Shown: piece after piece, positions 22,090 through 30,867 of the stretch
How the letters are laid out: every line of letters starts with the position of its first letter
How positions within the stretch are numbered: the first letter of the stretch is position 1
Source of the DNA: Pseudacidovorax sp. RU35E
Lineage (GTDB): Bacteria; Pseudomonadota; Gammaproteobacteria; Burkholderiales; Burkholderiaceae_C
Length of the DNA: 64,000 nt
Assembly (NCBI RefSeq): GCF_900156165.1
Contig: NZ_FTMY01000009.1
Location: forward strand, 1-64,000
Direction: 5' to 3'
Made by a program: the position numbers and the translations under genes
Notes under the pieces: generated by a model
What the model was told of the DNA's origin: nothing
What the model saw: only the letters and a program-made list of their open reading frames with translations
Databases searched by the model: none

Positions 22090-23298
22090 ATGTCCTCGTC
22101 TCCCCGGTTCCTCCGCATCGCCGTCGTCCTCGGCCTGCTCTCGGCCATCGGCCCCTTCGCCATCGACATGTACCTGCCGGCGCTGCCGGCCATCGGCCAG
22201 CAACTGGGCACCGACTTCGGCAGCGCGCAGCTGAGCCTGACGGTGTTCTTCATCTCCATCGGCATCGGCCAGCTGCTCTACGGCCCGGTGTCGGACATGG
22301 TGGGCCGGCGGCCGCCCATGTTCTTCGGCATGACGCTGTTCGCGCTGGCCAGCGTGGGCTGCGCGCTGGCCACCGACATCCACACGCTGATCGTGCTGCG
22401 CTTCGTCCAGGGCCTCGGCGCGGCGGCGGGCATGGCGATCCCGCGCGCCGTGGTGCGCGACCTGCACACGGGCTCCGACGCGGCGCGGCTGATGTCGCTG
22501 CTGATGCTGGTGTTCAGCATCTCGCCCATCCTGGCGCCGCTCGCCGGCAGCGGCGTGATCGCGGTGGCGGGTTGGCGAGCGGTGTTCTGGGTGGTCGCCC
22601 TGGCGGCCGTGGCGGGCCTGGCGCTGCTGGCCTTCAGCCTTGAAGAAACCCGCCCGCCCTCGGCCCGCGTGGAGAGCAGCCTGGGCAGCGCCCTGCGTGC
22701 CTATGGCGGTCTGCTGCTGGACGCGCATTTCCTGGGACTGGTCTTCATCGGCGGCTTCGCGATGATGGGCTTCTTCATCTACCTGTCGACCTCGTCCTTC
22801 GTGATGATCGGCCACTACGGCCTCACACCCACGCAGTACAGCATCGCCTTCGGCGTGAACGCTGCGGCATTCTTTGGTGCCGCCCAGCTCAATGGCCGGC
22901 TCTCGGCCCGTTTCGGCCTGGCGCCGCTGGTGCGTGTCGGCGTGCTGGGCGCCAGCGTCGCGATCAGCCTGATGCTGGCGCACTACCTGACGGGTGGAGA
23001 CTCGCTGGCGATGCTGATGGGTCTGTACTTCGTGGCCACCGCCTTCATGGGCCTGGTCATTCCGACGACCGCCGTGCTCGCGATGGAGAACCACGGCGCC
23101 ATCGCCGGCACGGCCGCGGCCCTGATGGGCACGCTGCAGATGCTCGGCGGTGCGGTGGGCATGGCGGTGGTCAGCCTGTTCAACGACGGCCGGCCGCTGC
23201 CCATGGTGCTGGGCATGGCGGCGGGCATGTACCTGTCGCTCGTGCTCACCCTGCTGACGCTGGGTGTACGCGGCCGCCGGCTGCCGTCGCCTGCCTGA
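22090..23298 (+). CDS. Bcr/CflA family multidrug efflux MFS transporter
   Basis: 402 aa, about 12 membrane helices. The hallmark DMYLPALPAIGQQLG is in the first helix region, followed by YGPVSDMVGRRPPM (loop 2-3 motif A) and the motif-C region near SPILAPLAGS. Family members export drugs such as bicyclomycin, or cysteine. It lies 149 bases after the sugar ATPase and is probably a separate unit. The alkyltransferase gene follows after 21 bases. The start was set at the ATG giving the standard N-terminus. Confidence 0.9.
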   Translation: MSSSPRFLRIAVVLGLLSAIGPFAIDMYLPALPAIGQQLGTDFGSAQLSLTVFFISIGIGQLLYGPVSDMVGRRPPMFFGMTLFALASVGCALATDIHTLIVLRFVQGLGAAAGMAIPRAVVRDLHTGSDAARLMSLLMLVFSISPILAPLAGSGVIAVAGWRAVFWVVALAAVAGLALLAFSLEETRPPSARVESSLGSALRAYGGLLLDAHFLGLVFIGGFAMMGFFIYLSTSSFVMIGHYGLTPTQYSIAFGVNAAAFFGAAQLNGRLSARFGLAPLVRVGVLGASVAISLMLAHYLTGGDSLAMLMGLYFVATAFMGLVIPTTAVLAMENHGAIAGTAAALMGTLQMLGGAVGMAVVSLFNDGRPLPMVLGMAAGMYLSLVLTLLTLGVRGRRLPSPA

Positions 23299-23319
23299 TC
23301 GGCTGAACCGAGATCGCGC

Positions 23320-23871
23320 GTGACCGGCCTTGCCGTCTTCGACACCGCCATCGGCCACTGCGGCCTGGCCTGGGGCGAGGCCGGCCTGCGCAGCGTGCTG
23401 CTGCCCGAGGCGGACGGCAGCAACACGGGCCTGCGCGCCCACCTGCTTCGCCGCTGTCCCGACGCATCCGACACGGTGCCTCATCCCGACTGGGTGGTGC
23501 AGGCCATCCAGGGCATCCGCGCCCTTCTGACCGGCGAGCCCCGCGACCTGCGCGAACTGCCGCTGGACGAGCGTGGCGTGCCGGACTTCCATCGCCGCGT
23601 CTACGCCCTGACCCGGCAGATTCCGCCGGGCCAGACCCGCACCTACGGCGACTTGGCCGAGGCGCTGGGCAGCAAGGGCAGGGCGCGGGCGGTGGGCCAG
23701 GCCCTGGGCCACAACCCCTTTGCGCCGGTCGTGCCATGCCACCGGGTGCTGGGTGCCGACGGCCGGCCGGGCGGCTTCTCGGCACCGGGCGGGGCACTGC
23801 TCAAGCTGCGCATGCTGGCCATCGAGGGCGCCCGTCCCTGGGGCAGCGAGCCGCTCTTCGACGAACGTTGA
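23320..23871 (+). CDS. ogt: Methylated-DNA--protein-cysteine S-methyltransferase
   Basis: 183 aa from a GTG start. The active-site motif PCHRV carries the acceptor C140 and is preceded by the arginine-finger helix region RARAVGQALGHNP. The domain TRQIPPGQTRTYGDLAEALG is the usual ASL (winged-helix) part. The protein transfers alkyl groups from O6-alkylguanine in DNA to its own cysteine in a suicide reaction. It lacks an Ada-type regulator domain. It starts 21 bases after the Bcr/CflA pump gene. Confidence 0.92.
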   Translation: MTGLAVFDTAIGHCGLAWGEAGLRSVLLPEADGSNTGLRAHLLRRCPDASDTVPHPDWVVQAIQGIRALLTGEPRDLRELPLDERGVPDFHRRVYALTRQIPPGQTRTYGDLAEALGSKGRARAVGQALGHNPFAPVVPCHRVLGADGRPGGFSAPGGALLKLRMLAIEGARPWGSEPLFDER

Positions 23872-24040
23872 ACACCTTGCACGACCCTGCCCGCACCACC
23901 CCGGCGCGCACTCGGCCATCGGCGGACTTGCGCGCACCGTGACGACGCGCGGCGCAGAATCGCCTGATGCCGATGCTCTCCCTCCGCCTGCCGCCAGCCT
24001 TCGTCACCACGCATCCCGACCAGGCGGCACGGAGCGGCGC

Positions 24041-25456
24041 ATGACGCCGGCTGCGACGGAAAGCCCGGCCTACGACGGCCTGCCCCAGCCGCAGCGCGGC
24101 CGTGCGATGGCCGTGATCATCGTGGCCATGATCGTCTCGGTGCTCGACGGCACCATCCTCAATCTCGCTCTGCCCGGCATCGCCCGTTCGCTCAACGCCA
24201 GTGCCTCGCATGCGGTGTGGGTGGTCAATGCCTACCAGATCGCCACGCTGGTCCTGCTGCTGCCGCTCGCGCGGCTGGGCGAGCAGATCGGCTTCCGGCG
24301 CGTCTACATGGCCGGCATGGCGCTGTTCACCGTCGCCTCGCTGGGCGCCTTGATGTCCAACAGCCTGGGCTGGCTGATCGCGGCGCGTGCCGTGCAGGGC
24401 GTGGGCGCGGCCGGCCTGATGAGCGTGAACGCGGCCCTGGTGCGGCTGACCTATCCACGCAGCCAGTTGGGCAAGGGCATGGCGATCAACTCGATGGTGG
24501 TGGCCGCTTCGTCGGTGGCGGGCCCGTCGGTGGCCGCGGCGGTGCTGGCGGTGGCCGACTGGCCCTGGCTCTTCGCCATCAACCTGCCGCTGGGCGTGGC
24601 GGTGCTCTGGCTTGGCTGGAAGGCGCTGCCCCCGAACGTCGGGCCCGCGGTGGGCGACCGCATGCGGATGTTGGACGTGCTGCTCAACATCGGCATGTTC
24701 TCGCTCTTCTTCCTGGGCGTCGACCGCCTCGGCGTGCAGGACGGCCAGGCCGGCGGCCGGCTGGACGGTTGGCTGTGGCTGGGCGGCGGGCTGCTGCTGG
24801 GCGCGGTCTACATGCGCCGGCAGTGGCCCATGCGCGTGCCGCTGTTCCCGGTCGACCTGCTGCGCATCCCGGTCTTCGCGCTGTCCATGGGCACCTCGGT
24901 CAGCGCCTTTGCGGCGCAGATGCTGGCCTACATCGCGCTGCCCTTTCTGCTGCTCGATGCCTTCGGCCGTACCCATGTGCAGGCCGGCCTGCTGCTGACG
25001 GCCTGGCCCCTGGCCATCGTGGCCACGGCGCCCATCGCGGGACGGTTGATCGGCCGGGTGCCCGACGGGCTGCTGGGGGGCATCGGTCTGGGCCTGCTGG
25101 CGGTGGGCCTGGCGCTGCTGGCCCTGTTGCCGGACGCGCCGGCCAACGGCGACATCGCCTGGCGCATGGCCCTGTGCGGTGTCGGCTTCGGGCTGTTCCA
25201 GTCGCCCAACAACCACACCATCGTGACGGCGCCGCCGCCGCACCGCAGCGGCGCCGCGAGCGGCATGCTGGGCACCGCGCGGCTCACGGGACAGACCGTG
25301 GGTGCCGTGGTGCTCGCGGTCATCTTCAGCGTGTGGGATCCGCACCTGCGCACCGGGCCCGAAGTGGCGCTGGGCGTGGCGGCGGTCTTCGCGGCCGTGT
25401 CGGGCGTGTTCAGTTCGCTGCGGCTGAAGACGGCCAGTGGGCACGCAGCCGCCTGA
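24041..25456 (+). CDS. MFS transporter, DHA2 (EmrB/QacA-like) family
   Basis: 471 aa with about 14 hydrophobic segments, the DHA2 number. The first helix carries VSVLDGTILNLALPGIARSL (motif D1 with Asp), and motif A reads LARLGEQIGFRR. Such pumps expel hydrophobic drugs or quaternary amines by proton antiport. No emrA-like adaptor gene is adjacent. It begins 169 bases after ogt and converges on the MATE pump gene. Confidence 0.88.
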   Translation: MTPAATESPAYDGLPQPQRGRAMAVIIVAMIVSVLDGTILNLALPGIARSLNASASHAVWVVNAYQIATLVLLLPLARLGEQIGFRRVYMAGMALFTVASLGALMSNSLGWLIAARAVQGVGAAGLMSVNAALVRLTYPRSQLGKGMAINSMVVAASSVAGPSVAAAVLAVADWPWLFAINLPLGVAVLWLGWKALPPNVGPAVGDRMRMLDVLLNIGMFSLFFLGVDRLGVQDGQAGGRLDGWLWLGGGLLLGAVYMRRQWPMRVPLFPVDLLRIPVFALSMGTSVSAFAAQMLAYIALPFLLLDAFGRTHVQAGLLLTAWPLAIVATAPIAGRLIGRVPDGLLGGIGLGLLAVGLALLALLPDAPANGDIAWRMALCGVGFGLFQSPNNHTIVTAPPPHRSGAASGMLGTARLTGQTVGAVVLAVIFSVWDPHLRTGPEVALGVAAVFAAVSGVFSSLRLKTASGHAAA

Positions 25457-25483
25457 GGCGCCGGCTGCGCCTCTTCGCGCGGG

Positions 25484-26953
25484 TCAGACCATCCGCCGGA
25501 TCTTCTTGTGCCGCCAGACGGCGCGGTAGTAGGCCGTCTGCATCAACAGCATGGCGCAGAAGCCCAGCGGATAGGCCATCCAGATGCCCTTGAGGCCGAA
25601 GCGGTGGCTCATCCACCAGGCGGCGGGCACTTCGACGAAGAGCACGGCGCCGATGGTGATGGCCGTGGGCACCAGCACCGAACCGCTGGCACGCATCACG
25701 CCCGCCAGGGCCGAGCCCATGCCGAAGACCACCAGACTCCACAGCATGATGTGCAGCAGCTGCTGCGCCACCTCGATCACGGCCGGGTCGGTGATGAACA
25801 GGCCCATCAGTGGCCGGGAGGCCAGGTAGGCCAGCAGCACCAGCCCGCCCGTCAAGGCCAGGTTCATGCCCAGCGCGGTGGCGGTGATCCGGCCCAGTTG
25901 GTCGGCCTTGCCCGCGCCGATGGCCTGCGCCCCCAGCACCGAGGCCGTGATGGCGATGGAGATGGCCGGAAACTGCACATAGGCGATCACCTGGTTCACC
26001 GCACCGTAGGCCGCCGTGGCGGCCGAGCCGAAGCCGTTGACCAGCGACAGCAGCACCACCGCCGCCAGAGACACCACGATCATCTGCACGCCGGTAGGCA
26101 CGCCCACCCTGAGCACGGCGCGCAGCAGCTGCCAGTCGATGCGCAGGTGCCGCAGCAGCGCCCGGTTGGGTGCCAGCGGGCTGCCGCGCCGGCGCAGGTG
26201 CAGGCCCATCCACAGGCTGGCGAGCACGAAGCCCACCACCGTGGCCCAGGCCGCACTGGCCACGCCGAGCTGCGGCAGGCCGAGCCAGCCGCGGATCAGC
26301 GTGGGCGTCAACAGCAGTCCCGTGCTGGTGGAGATGAGCAGTGTGTAGAGCGGCGTGAGCGTGTCGCCCACACCGCGCAGCATGGCGGTGGAAAGCAGGT
26401 AGACGAACAGGCCGGGCATGGCGATCAGGATGATGCGGGCATAGGCGGTGGCGTCGGGCAGGATGTCTGGGGGCGTGCCCAGCGCGTGCAGCAGCGGCTG
26501 CGTGAACAGCCCCCCGAAGACCGCGACCAGGAGGCCGAAGAGCAGCACCACCGAAAGCGCCGTGCCTGCCACTGCACGTGCCCGCTCGGGCTCGGCCGCG
26601 CCCCAGGCCTGGCCGATCAGCACCGAGGCGCCCGAGCCCAGCCCTATCGTGAAGGCGATGAAGAAGAACATCACCGGGAAGAAGCCCGAGACGGCAGCCA
26701 GCGCCTGCACGCCGAGCATCTGACCGAGGTAGATGTTGTTGACGGTGCCCGAGGCCGACTGCAGCACGTTGGACAACAGCATCGGCAGCAGGAAGAACAG
26801 GAAGGTCTTCCAGAGCGGCCGGGCATCAGGGGCGGCCGTTGCAGCCCCGCGCGCGTGCCCGCTGGCGGGCATGGCGGAAAGGCGCGCTCCCAGTGCGGCC
26901 CTGCCACCATCTGCGTTGGTTTCGCGCTCACGAGCGGGAGTGGGCCCGCTCAC
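25484..26953 (-). CDS. MATE family efflux transporter
   Basis: 489 aa from the GTG at 26953. About 12 hydrophobic segments are present; LPMLLSNVLQSASGTVNNIYLGQMLG in two parts and ASVLIGQAWGA are typical of NorM/DinF-type MATE proteins, which export cationic compounds with Na+ or H+. The GTG overlaps the stop of the DUF2239 gene (GTGA) and has GGAG eight bases upstream. An ATG at 26872 would give 462 aa and skip a non-hydrophobic leader, but has no good ribosome site. Confidence 0.87.
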   Translation of the reverse strand: MSGPTPARERETNADGGRAALGARLSAMPASGHARGAATAAPDARPLWKTFLFFLLPMLLSNVLQSASGTVNNIYLGQMLGVQALAAVSGFFPVMFFFIAFTIGLGSGASVLIGQAWGAAEPERARAVAGTALSVVLLFGLLVAVFGGLFTQPLLHALGTPPDILPDATAYARIILIAMPGLFVYLLSTAMLRGVGDTLTPLYTLLISTSTGLLLTPTLIRGWLGLPQLGVASAAWATVVGFVLASLWMGLHLRRRGSPLAPNRALLRHLRIDWQLLRAVLRVGVPTGVQMIVVSLAAVVLLSLVNGFGSAATAAYGAVNQVIAYVQFPAISIAITASVLGAQAIGAGKADQLGRITATALGMNLALTGGLVLLAYLASRPLMGLFITDPAVIEVAQQLLHIMLWSLVVFGMGSALAGVMRASGSVLVPTAITIGAVLFVEVPAAWWMSHRFGLKGIWMAYPLGFCAMLLMQTAYYRAVWRHKKIRRMV

Positions 26954-27531
26954 GCCGTGTGCTCCGGGGCGGCGGCCCAACTGCCGGCCGAGAGGTGCCG
27001 CGCATAGCGCGCCACGTCTTCGGGCCAGTCGTGGATCTGTTCGGCGAAACGTGCCGGATCGCCGGCGAAGAGGGCGCGGGCCGCTTCCTCGAAGCCGGGC
27101 AGGGCGCTCGCCACGGTGCTCATGAAGCGGTAGGCCGACTCGCGCGACGCCCGGACCGCATCGCGGTCCGCATAGACGCGGCGCGCGTCGTCCACCAGCC
27201 GACGCAGCGCCACCGAGGCGCCGCCGGGCTGGCGACTCAGCCATTCCCAATGCCGCGGCAGCAAGGTGACTTCGCGCGCCACGACGCCCAGGCGGGGGCG
27301 GCCCACGCCCCGTGCGTGGCGTGAAGCCCCGGCGTGCGGCTCTGGCGGCGCGTCGCCGCACGCGGTGCCGGCTTCGAGCTCGACCCGATCGCCGCTGAGG
27401 TCGTCGAAGACCACCGCGGGTGGGTTGTCCTGCCGACGACGCAGTTCGGCCAGCACGACGTCGCGAGGACCTTGGGCGACCTGTTGGTAGCCGACGAAAG
27501 CCGTCAGCTGGGGGGCGGTGGGGGCATCCAT
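26950..27531 (-). CDS. DUF2239 family protein
   Basis: 193 aa. The N-terminal part has TAFVGYQQVAQGPRDVVLAEL and VVFDDLSGDRVELE; the C-terminal half has the highly characteristic GRPRLGVVAREVTLLPRHW then EWLSRQPGGASVALRRLVDD. I recognise this as DUF2239, of unknown function. The strand (REVTLLP) followed by two helices with a glycine turn looks like a ribbon-helix-helix DNA-binding unit; that is my inference. It is divergent from the Pqi operon and overlaps the MATE gene by four bases. Its own promoter region holds a palindrome (27580-27592). Confidence 0.82.
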   Translation of the reverse strand: MDAPTAPQLTAFVGYQQVAQGPRDVVLAELRRRQDNPPAVVFDDLSGDRVELEAGTACGDAPPEPHAGASRHARGVGRPRLGVVAREVTLLPRHWEWLSRQPGGASVALRRLVDDARRVYADRDAVRASRESAYRFMSTVASALPGFEEAARALFAGDPARFAEQIHDWPEDVARYARHLSAGSWAAAPEHTA

Positions 27532-27540
27532 GATGACGCG

Positions 27541-27594
27541 AATATTACCCGGCTGAAATGAGGTGCGCAATATGGCCCGGGTAAAATTTACCGG
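27541..27594. promoter_or_regulatory. Palindromic candidate operator between DUF2239 and pqi operon
   Basis: GGTAAAATTTACC at 27580-27592 is a perfect 6+1+6 palindrome inside CCGGGTAAAATTTACCGG (27577-27594). A second, partial copy in the opposite orientation, AATATTACCCGG (27541-27552), lies about 30 bases away. Both are AT-rich islands in GC-rich DNA between divergent genes, the usual place for an operator controlling both. The binding protein is not known; DUF2239 self-regulation is inference. Confidence 0.5.
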
Positions 27595-27688
27595 TATTTG
27601 TCCTACGCCCGCGGTGGTTGGCGGATGCCGTGGGCTCGTCCGCCTGCCGCTCCATGCACCCGAAGGAGTGTGGGCAGAATGCAGCGCG

Positions 27689-28363
27689 ATGCAAGTGGTG
27701 CCCCATGTGACGGTTTGCGAAGGATGCGATGCGGTGTTCCGCGCGCCAAAGCTCCGCTCGCGTGAGATCGCCCACTGCCCACGGTGCGGCACCGAGCTGA
27801 CCCGTCATGCGGGCCAGCAGCGCGATCGGCTTCTGCCGCTGACGCTCGCCAGCCTCATCCTTTTCGCGATCGCCAATCTCTTTCCCATCGTGGAGATCGA
27901 ACTCCAGGGGCGCAGCAGCCAGACCACTCTTGCAGGGGCGGTGGTGGTGCTGGCAGGCGAGGGCATGTCGCCGGTGGCACTGCTGGTGCTGGCCACTACG
28001 CTGCTGTTTCCGCTCGCGCAGTTGTGCATCCTGCTGTACCTGCAGGTCGCACCGACGGTGTGGCAGGCGGATCGGGAGGCCGATGGTGACGCGGCCACGC
28101 CACCAGAGCGGCCACCGGGTTTCGCCGTGCTGGTGAAGGCGCTGCAGTCGCTGCGGCCCTGGGGCATGGTCGAGGTCTTCCTTCTTGGCGTGCTGGTCGC
28201 CATCGTCAAGCTCTTCGGCATGGCCACGGTGGTGCTGGGGCCAGCGCTGTGGGCCTTCGTCGGGCTGACGGTGCTGCTGACCACGCTGCTGTCCTTCGAC
28301 CCGCGCAGCTTCTGGCAGATGGCCTTCGAGCGGGAAGAAGGCGCGAAGGGGGGCGCCGCATGA
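27689..28363 (+). CDS. pqiA: PqiA/LetA-like integral membrane protein, first half
   Basis: 224 aa. A zinc-ribbon-like pair of CxxC motifs stands at the N-terminus (CEGCD near residue 10 and CPRCG near 34), followed by about four membrane helices, as in one of the two repeated halves of E. coli PqiA. PqiA/LetA proteins work with MCE proteins in lipid transport between inner and outer membranes. The ATG at 27689 places the first CxxC at the usual distance; no strong ribosome site is seen. The stop overlaps the next gene's ATG (ATGA). Confidence 0.88.
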   Translation: MQVVPHVTVCEGCDAVFRAPKLRSREIAHCPRCGTELTRHAGQQRDRLLPLTLASLILFAIANLFPIVEIELQGRSSQTTLAGAVVVLAGEGMSPVALLVLATTLLFPLAQLCILLYLQVAPTVWQADREADGDAATPPERPPGFAVLVKALQSLRPWGMVEVFLLGVLVAIVKLFGMATVVLGPALWAFVGLTVLLTTLLSFDPRSFWQMAFEREEGAKGGAA

Positions 28364-29124
28364 CGAGCCGGACCCGCGCTGTACGCGAACGGCTCTCGCG
28401 GCTTGCCAGTCATGCCACGCCGCACCTTCCGGTCGAACAGGGCGGCGGGGCCATCGTCACGGCGCACCATGCGGGCCTGCTCGACTGCCACCGGTGCGCC
28501 ACGGTGTGGGAGGGCGCGCAGGTCGGCGAGCAGTGTGGGCGCTGTGGCACCCGCCTGCGCGCGCGCAAGCCCGACAGCCTGCGCCGGGCCTGGGCCTACC
28601 TGCTCGCTGCCGCGGTGCTCTACCTGCCCGCCAACCTGCTGCCGGTGATGATCACCAAGAGCCTGCTCGGCACGCAGCAGGACACCATCCTCAGCGGGAT
28701 CATCTTCTTCTGGATTTCCGGCTCCTACGGGCTGGCGGCATTGATCTTCACCGCGAGCTTCCTGGTGCCGCTGTTCAAGCTGGCCGCGCTGGCCGTGCTG
28801 GTGGTCACCACGCAGCGGCGCAGCCGCTGGCGTCAGCGCGAGCGGGCCAAGCTCTACCAGGTTCTGGAGTTCATCGGTCGATGGTCGATGCTGGACGTGT
28901 TCGTGGTGTCGCTGCTGGCGGGGCTGGTGCGGATCCAGGGTTTTGCGGTGGTGCAGGCTGGCGTGGGGATTGCTGCCTTCGGCGCCGTGGTGGTGCTGAC
29001 CATGCTGGCCTCGCTGAGCTTCGATCCACGCCTCATCTGGGACGCGGGTGAGCCCGAGCCGGAGGAGTCCGCCGAATCGGCGGATGGCGATCCAACCACG
29101 GCCGACTCGAAGGTTGTTGCATGA
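28360..29124 (+). CDS. pqiA: PqiA/LetA-like integral membrane protein, second half
   Basis: 254 aa. It again has two CxxC motifs (CHRCA, CGRCG) and then about four membrane helices, with the motif YLPANLLPVMITKS typical of PqiA family helices. Together with the preceding gene it makes the equivalent of the two-domain PqiA (about 417 aa in E. coli), here split into two overlapping genes. Its acidic C-terminal tail (EPEPEESAESADGD) is extra. The PqiB-like gene starts 54 bases later. Confidence 0.88.
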   Translation: MTSRTRAVRERLSRLASHATPHLPVEQGGGAIVTAHHAGLLDCHRCATVWEGAQVGEQCGRCGTRLRARKPDSLRRAWAYLLAAAVLYLPANLLPVMITKSLLGTQQDTILSGIIFFWISGSYGLAALIFTASFLVPLFKLAALAVLVVTTQRRSRWRQRERAKLYQVLEFIGRWSMLDVFVVSLLAGLVRIQGFAVVQAGVGIAAFGAVVVLTMLASLSFDPRLIWDAGEPEPEESAESADGDPTTADSKVVA

Positions 29125-29178
29125 GCGATGCGCGTCCACGAAGGCCGCATCGCCGCCCGCAGGGGCATAGGAGTGTGA

Positions 29179-30867
29179 ATGAGTGAACCGGGGCCTCATG
29201 AAGGCCAGACTTCCGTCCCTGGCGATGCGCCGACAGCGCCGCCGGCGCTTGCACGTCCGCGTGTGGTGCGCCGCCGCGACTGGGTGCCGTCGCTGATCTG
29301 GCTGATCCCCATCGTGGCGGCCTTGGTGGGCATCACGCTGGTGGCCAAGGTGCTCTGGAACCGCGGGCCCGAGATCGTGCTCACGTTCAAGACCGCCGAG
29401 GGACTCGAAGCGGGCAAGACGGCGGTCAAGTACAAGGACGTGCAGATCGGCACCGTGCAGAGCATCCGCCTGGCGCGCGACCGCTCCCACGTGCGGGTGG
29501 CGGTCGAGCTGGACAAGAAGGCGGCCGATGGCTTCACCGCCAAGGACGCGCGCTACTGGGTGGTGCGGCCGCGTTTCGACACCTCGGGCGTCTCGGGCCT
29601 GAACACGCTGCTTTCGGGTGCCTACATCGGGGCCGATGCGGGCGCCGAAGAGGAAACGGCGAGCGAATTCGCCGGGCTGGAAGCGCCGCCCATCGTCACC
29701 CGTGACGCCAGCGGACGGCAGTTCGCGTTGCACGCGAAGGACGCCGGCTCTCTGGACATCGGCTCGCCGGTGTACTTCCGCCGGGTGCGGGTGGGCCAGG
29801 TGGCGTCGGTGGAGCTCGATGGCGACGGGCGCGGCGTGGCGCTGCGGGTGTTCATCGACGCGCCTTACGACCGCTTCGTCGGTGCCAACACGCGCTTCTG
29901 GCATGCCAGCGGCCTGCAGGTGCAGGCGGGCGCCAGCGGTTTCCAGGTGCGGACGCAGTCGCTCGCGTCCATCGTGCTGGGTGGCATCGCCTTTGCCGCG
30001 CCGGACGACGTGATGGGCCCGAGCGCCGACGAGAACAGCGTCTTCGCGCTTGCCGAGGACGAGACCGCGGCGATGAAGCCGCCGGATGGACCGCCGCAGA
30101 CACTGCTGATGTACTTCAACCAGTCGCTGCGCGGGCTCTCGCCCGGCGCGCCGGTGGACTTCCGCGGCGTGATCATCGGAGAGGTGAAATCGATCGGCGT
30201 GCAGTTCGACCGCAACGAGCGCGAGTTCCTGATGCCGGTGGTGGTCACCGTGTATCCGGACCGCCTGCGCCGCTCCAACACGCTCGAGGGTTCGCAGGCC
30301 GCGCCGCCGGTGGAGCCGCGCTTTACCCAGCAGGAACGCACCCGCTTCCTCATCGGCCGCGGGCTGCGCGCCCAACTGCGTACGGGCAACCTGCTGACAG
30401 GTCAGCTGTACGTGGCGCTGGATTTCTTCCCCAAGGAGAAGCCGGTCAAGGTCGACACCAACCAGGACCCGATCCAGATCCCCACGGTGGCCGGGAGCTT
30501 CGACGAGCTGCAGGAGCAGCTGCAGGAGATCGCGACCAAGGTCAACAAGATCCCGTTCCAGGAAATCGCAGGCGATCTGCGCAAGACCCTTGGCACGCTC
30601 GACAGGACGCTCGGCAGCGCCGAGGCCACCGTCACGCGCATCAACAACGACGTGACGCCCGAGATCGCCGCAGCCGTCAAGGACGCGCGCAAGACCATCG
30701 ACGCCGCGACCCGCACGCTGTCGGAGGACGCACCGGTGCAGCAGGACCTGCGCTCGACGCTGCAGGAGCTGACGCGCGCCGCCGGTTCGGTGCGGGTGCT
30801 GACCGACTACCTGGAGCGCCACCCCGAATCGCTGCTGCGCGGCAAACCCGAGGACAAGAAGCGATGA
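29179..30867 (+). CDS. pqiB: PqiB-like MCE protein, three MCE domains
   Basis: 562 aa, close to E. coli PqiB (546). One membrane anchor is at about 38-58 (SLIWLIPIVAALVGITLV). Three MCE domains follow, with starts near IVLTFKTAEGLEAGKTAVKYKDV, FALHAKDAGSLDIGSPVYFR and YFNQSLRGLSPGAPVDFRGV, then a C-terminal helical coiled-coil region from about residue 430. PqiB forms a periplasmic syringe-like hexamer that bridges membranes and passes lipids. Its last codons overlap the lipoprotein gene start by four bases. Confidence 0.92.
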   Translation: MSEPGPHEGQTSVPGDAPTAPPALARPRVVRRRDWVPSLIWLIPIVAALVGITLVAKVLWNRGPEIVLTFKTAEGLEAGKTAVKYKDVQIGTVQSIRLARDRSHVRVAVELDKKAADGFTAKDARYWVVRPRFDTSGVSGLNTLLSGAYIGADAGAEEETASEFAGLEAPPIVTRDASGRQFALHAKDAGSLDIGSPVYFRRVRVGQVASVELDGDGRGVALRVFIDAPYDRFVGANTRFWHASGLQVQAGASGFQVRTQSLASIVLGGIAFAAPDDVMGPSADENSVFALAEDETAAMKPPDGPPQTLLMYFNQSLRGLSPGAPVDFRGVIIGEVKSIGVQFDRNEREFLMPVVVTVYPDRLRRSNTLEGSQAAPPVEPRFTQQERTRFLIGRGLRAQLRTGNLLTGQLYVALDFFPKEKPVKVDTNQDPIQIPTVAGSFDELQEQLQEIATKVNKIPFQEIAGDLRKTLGTLDRTLGSAEATVTRINNDVTPEIAAAVKDARKTIDAATRTLSEDAPVQQDLRSTLQELTRAAGSVRVLTDYLERHPESLLRGKPEDKKR

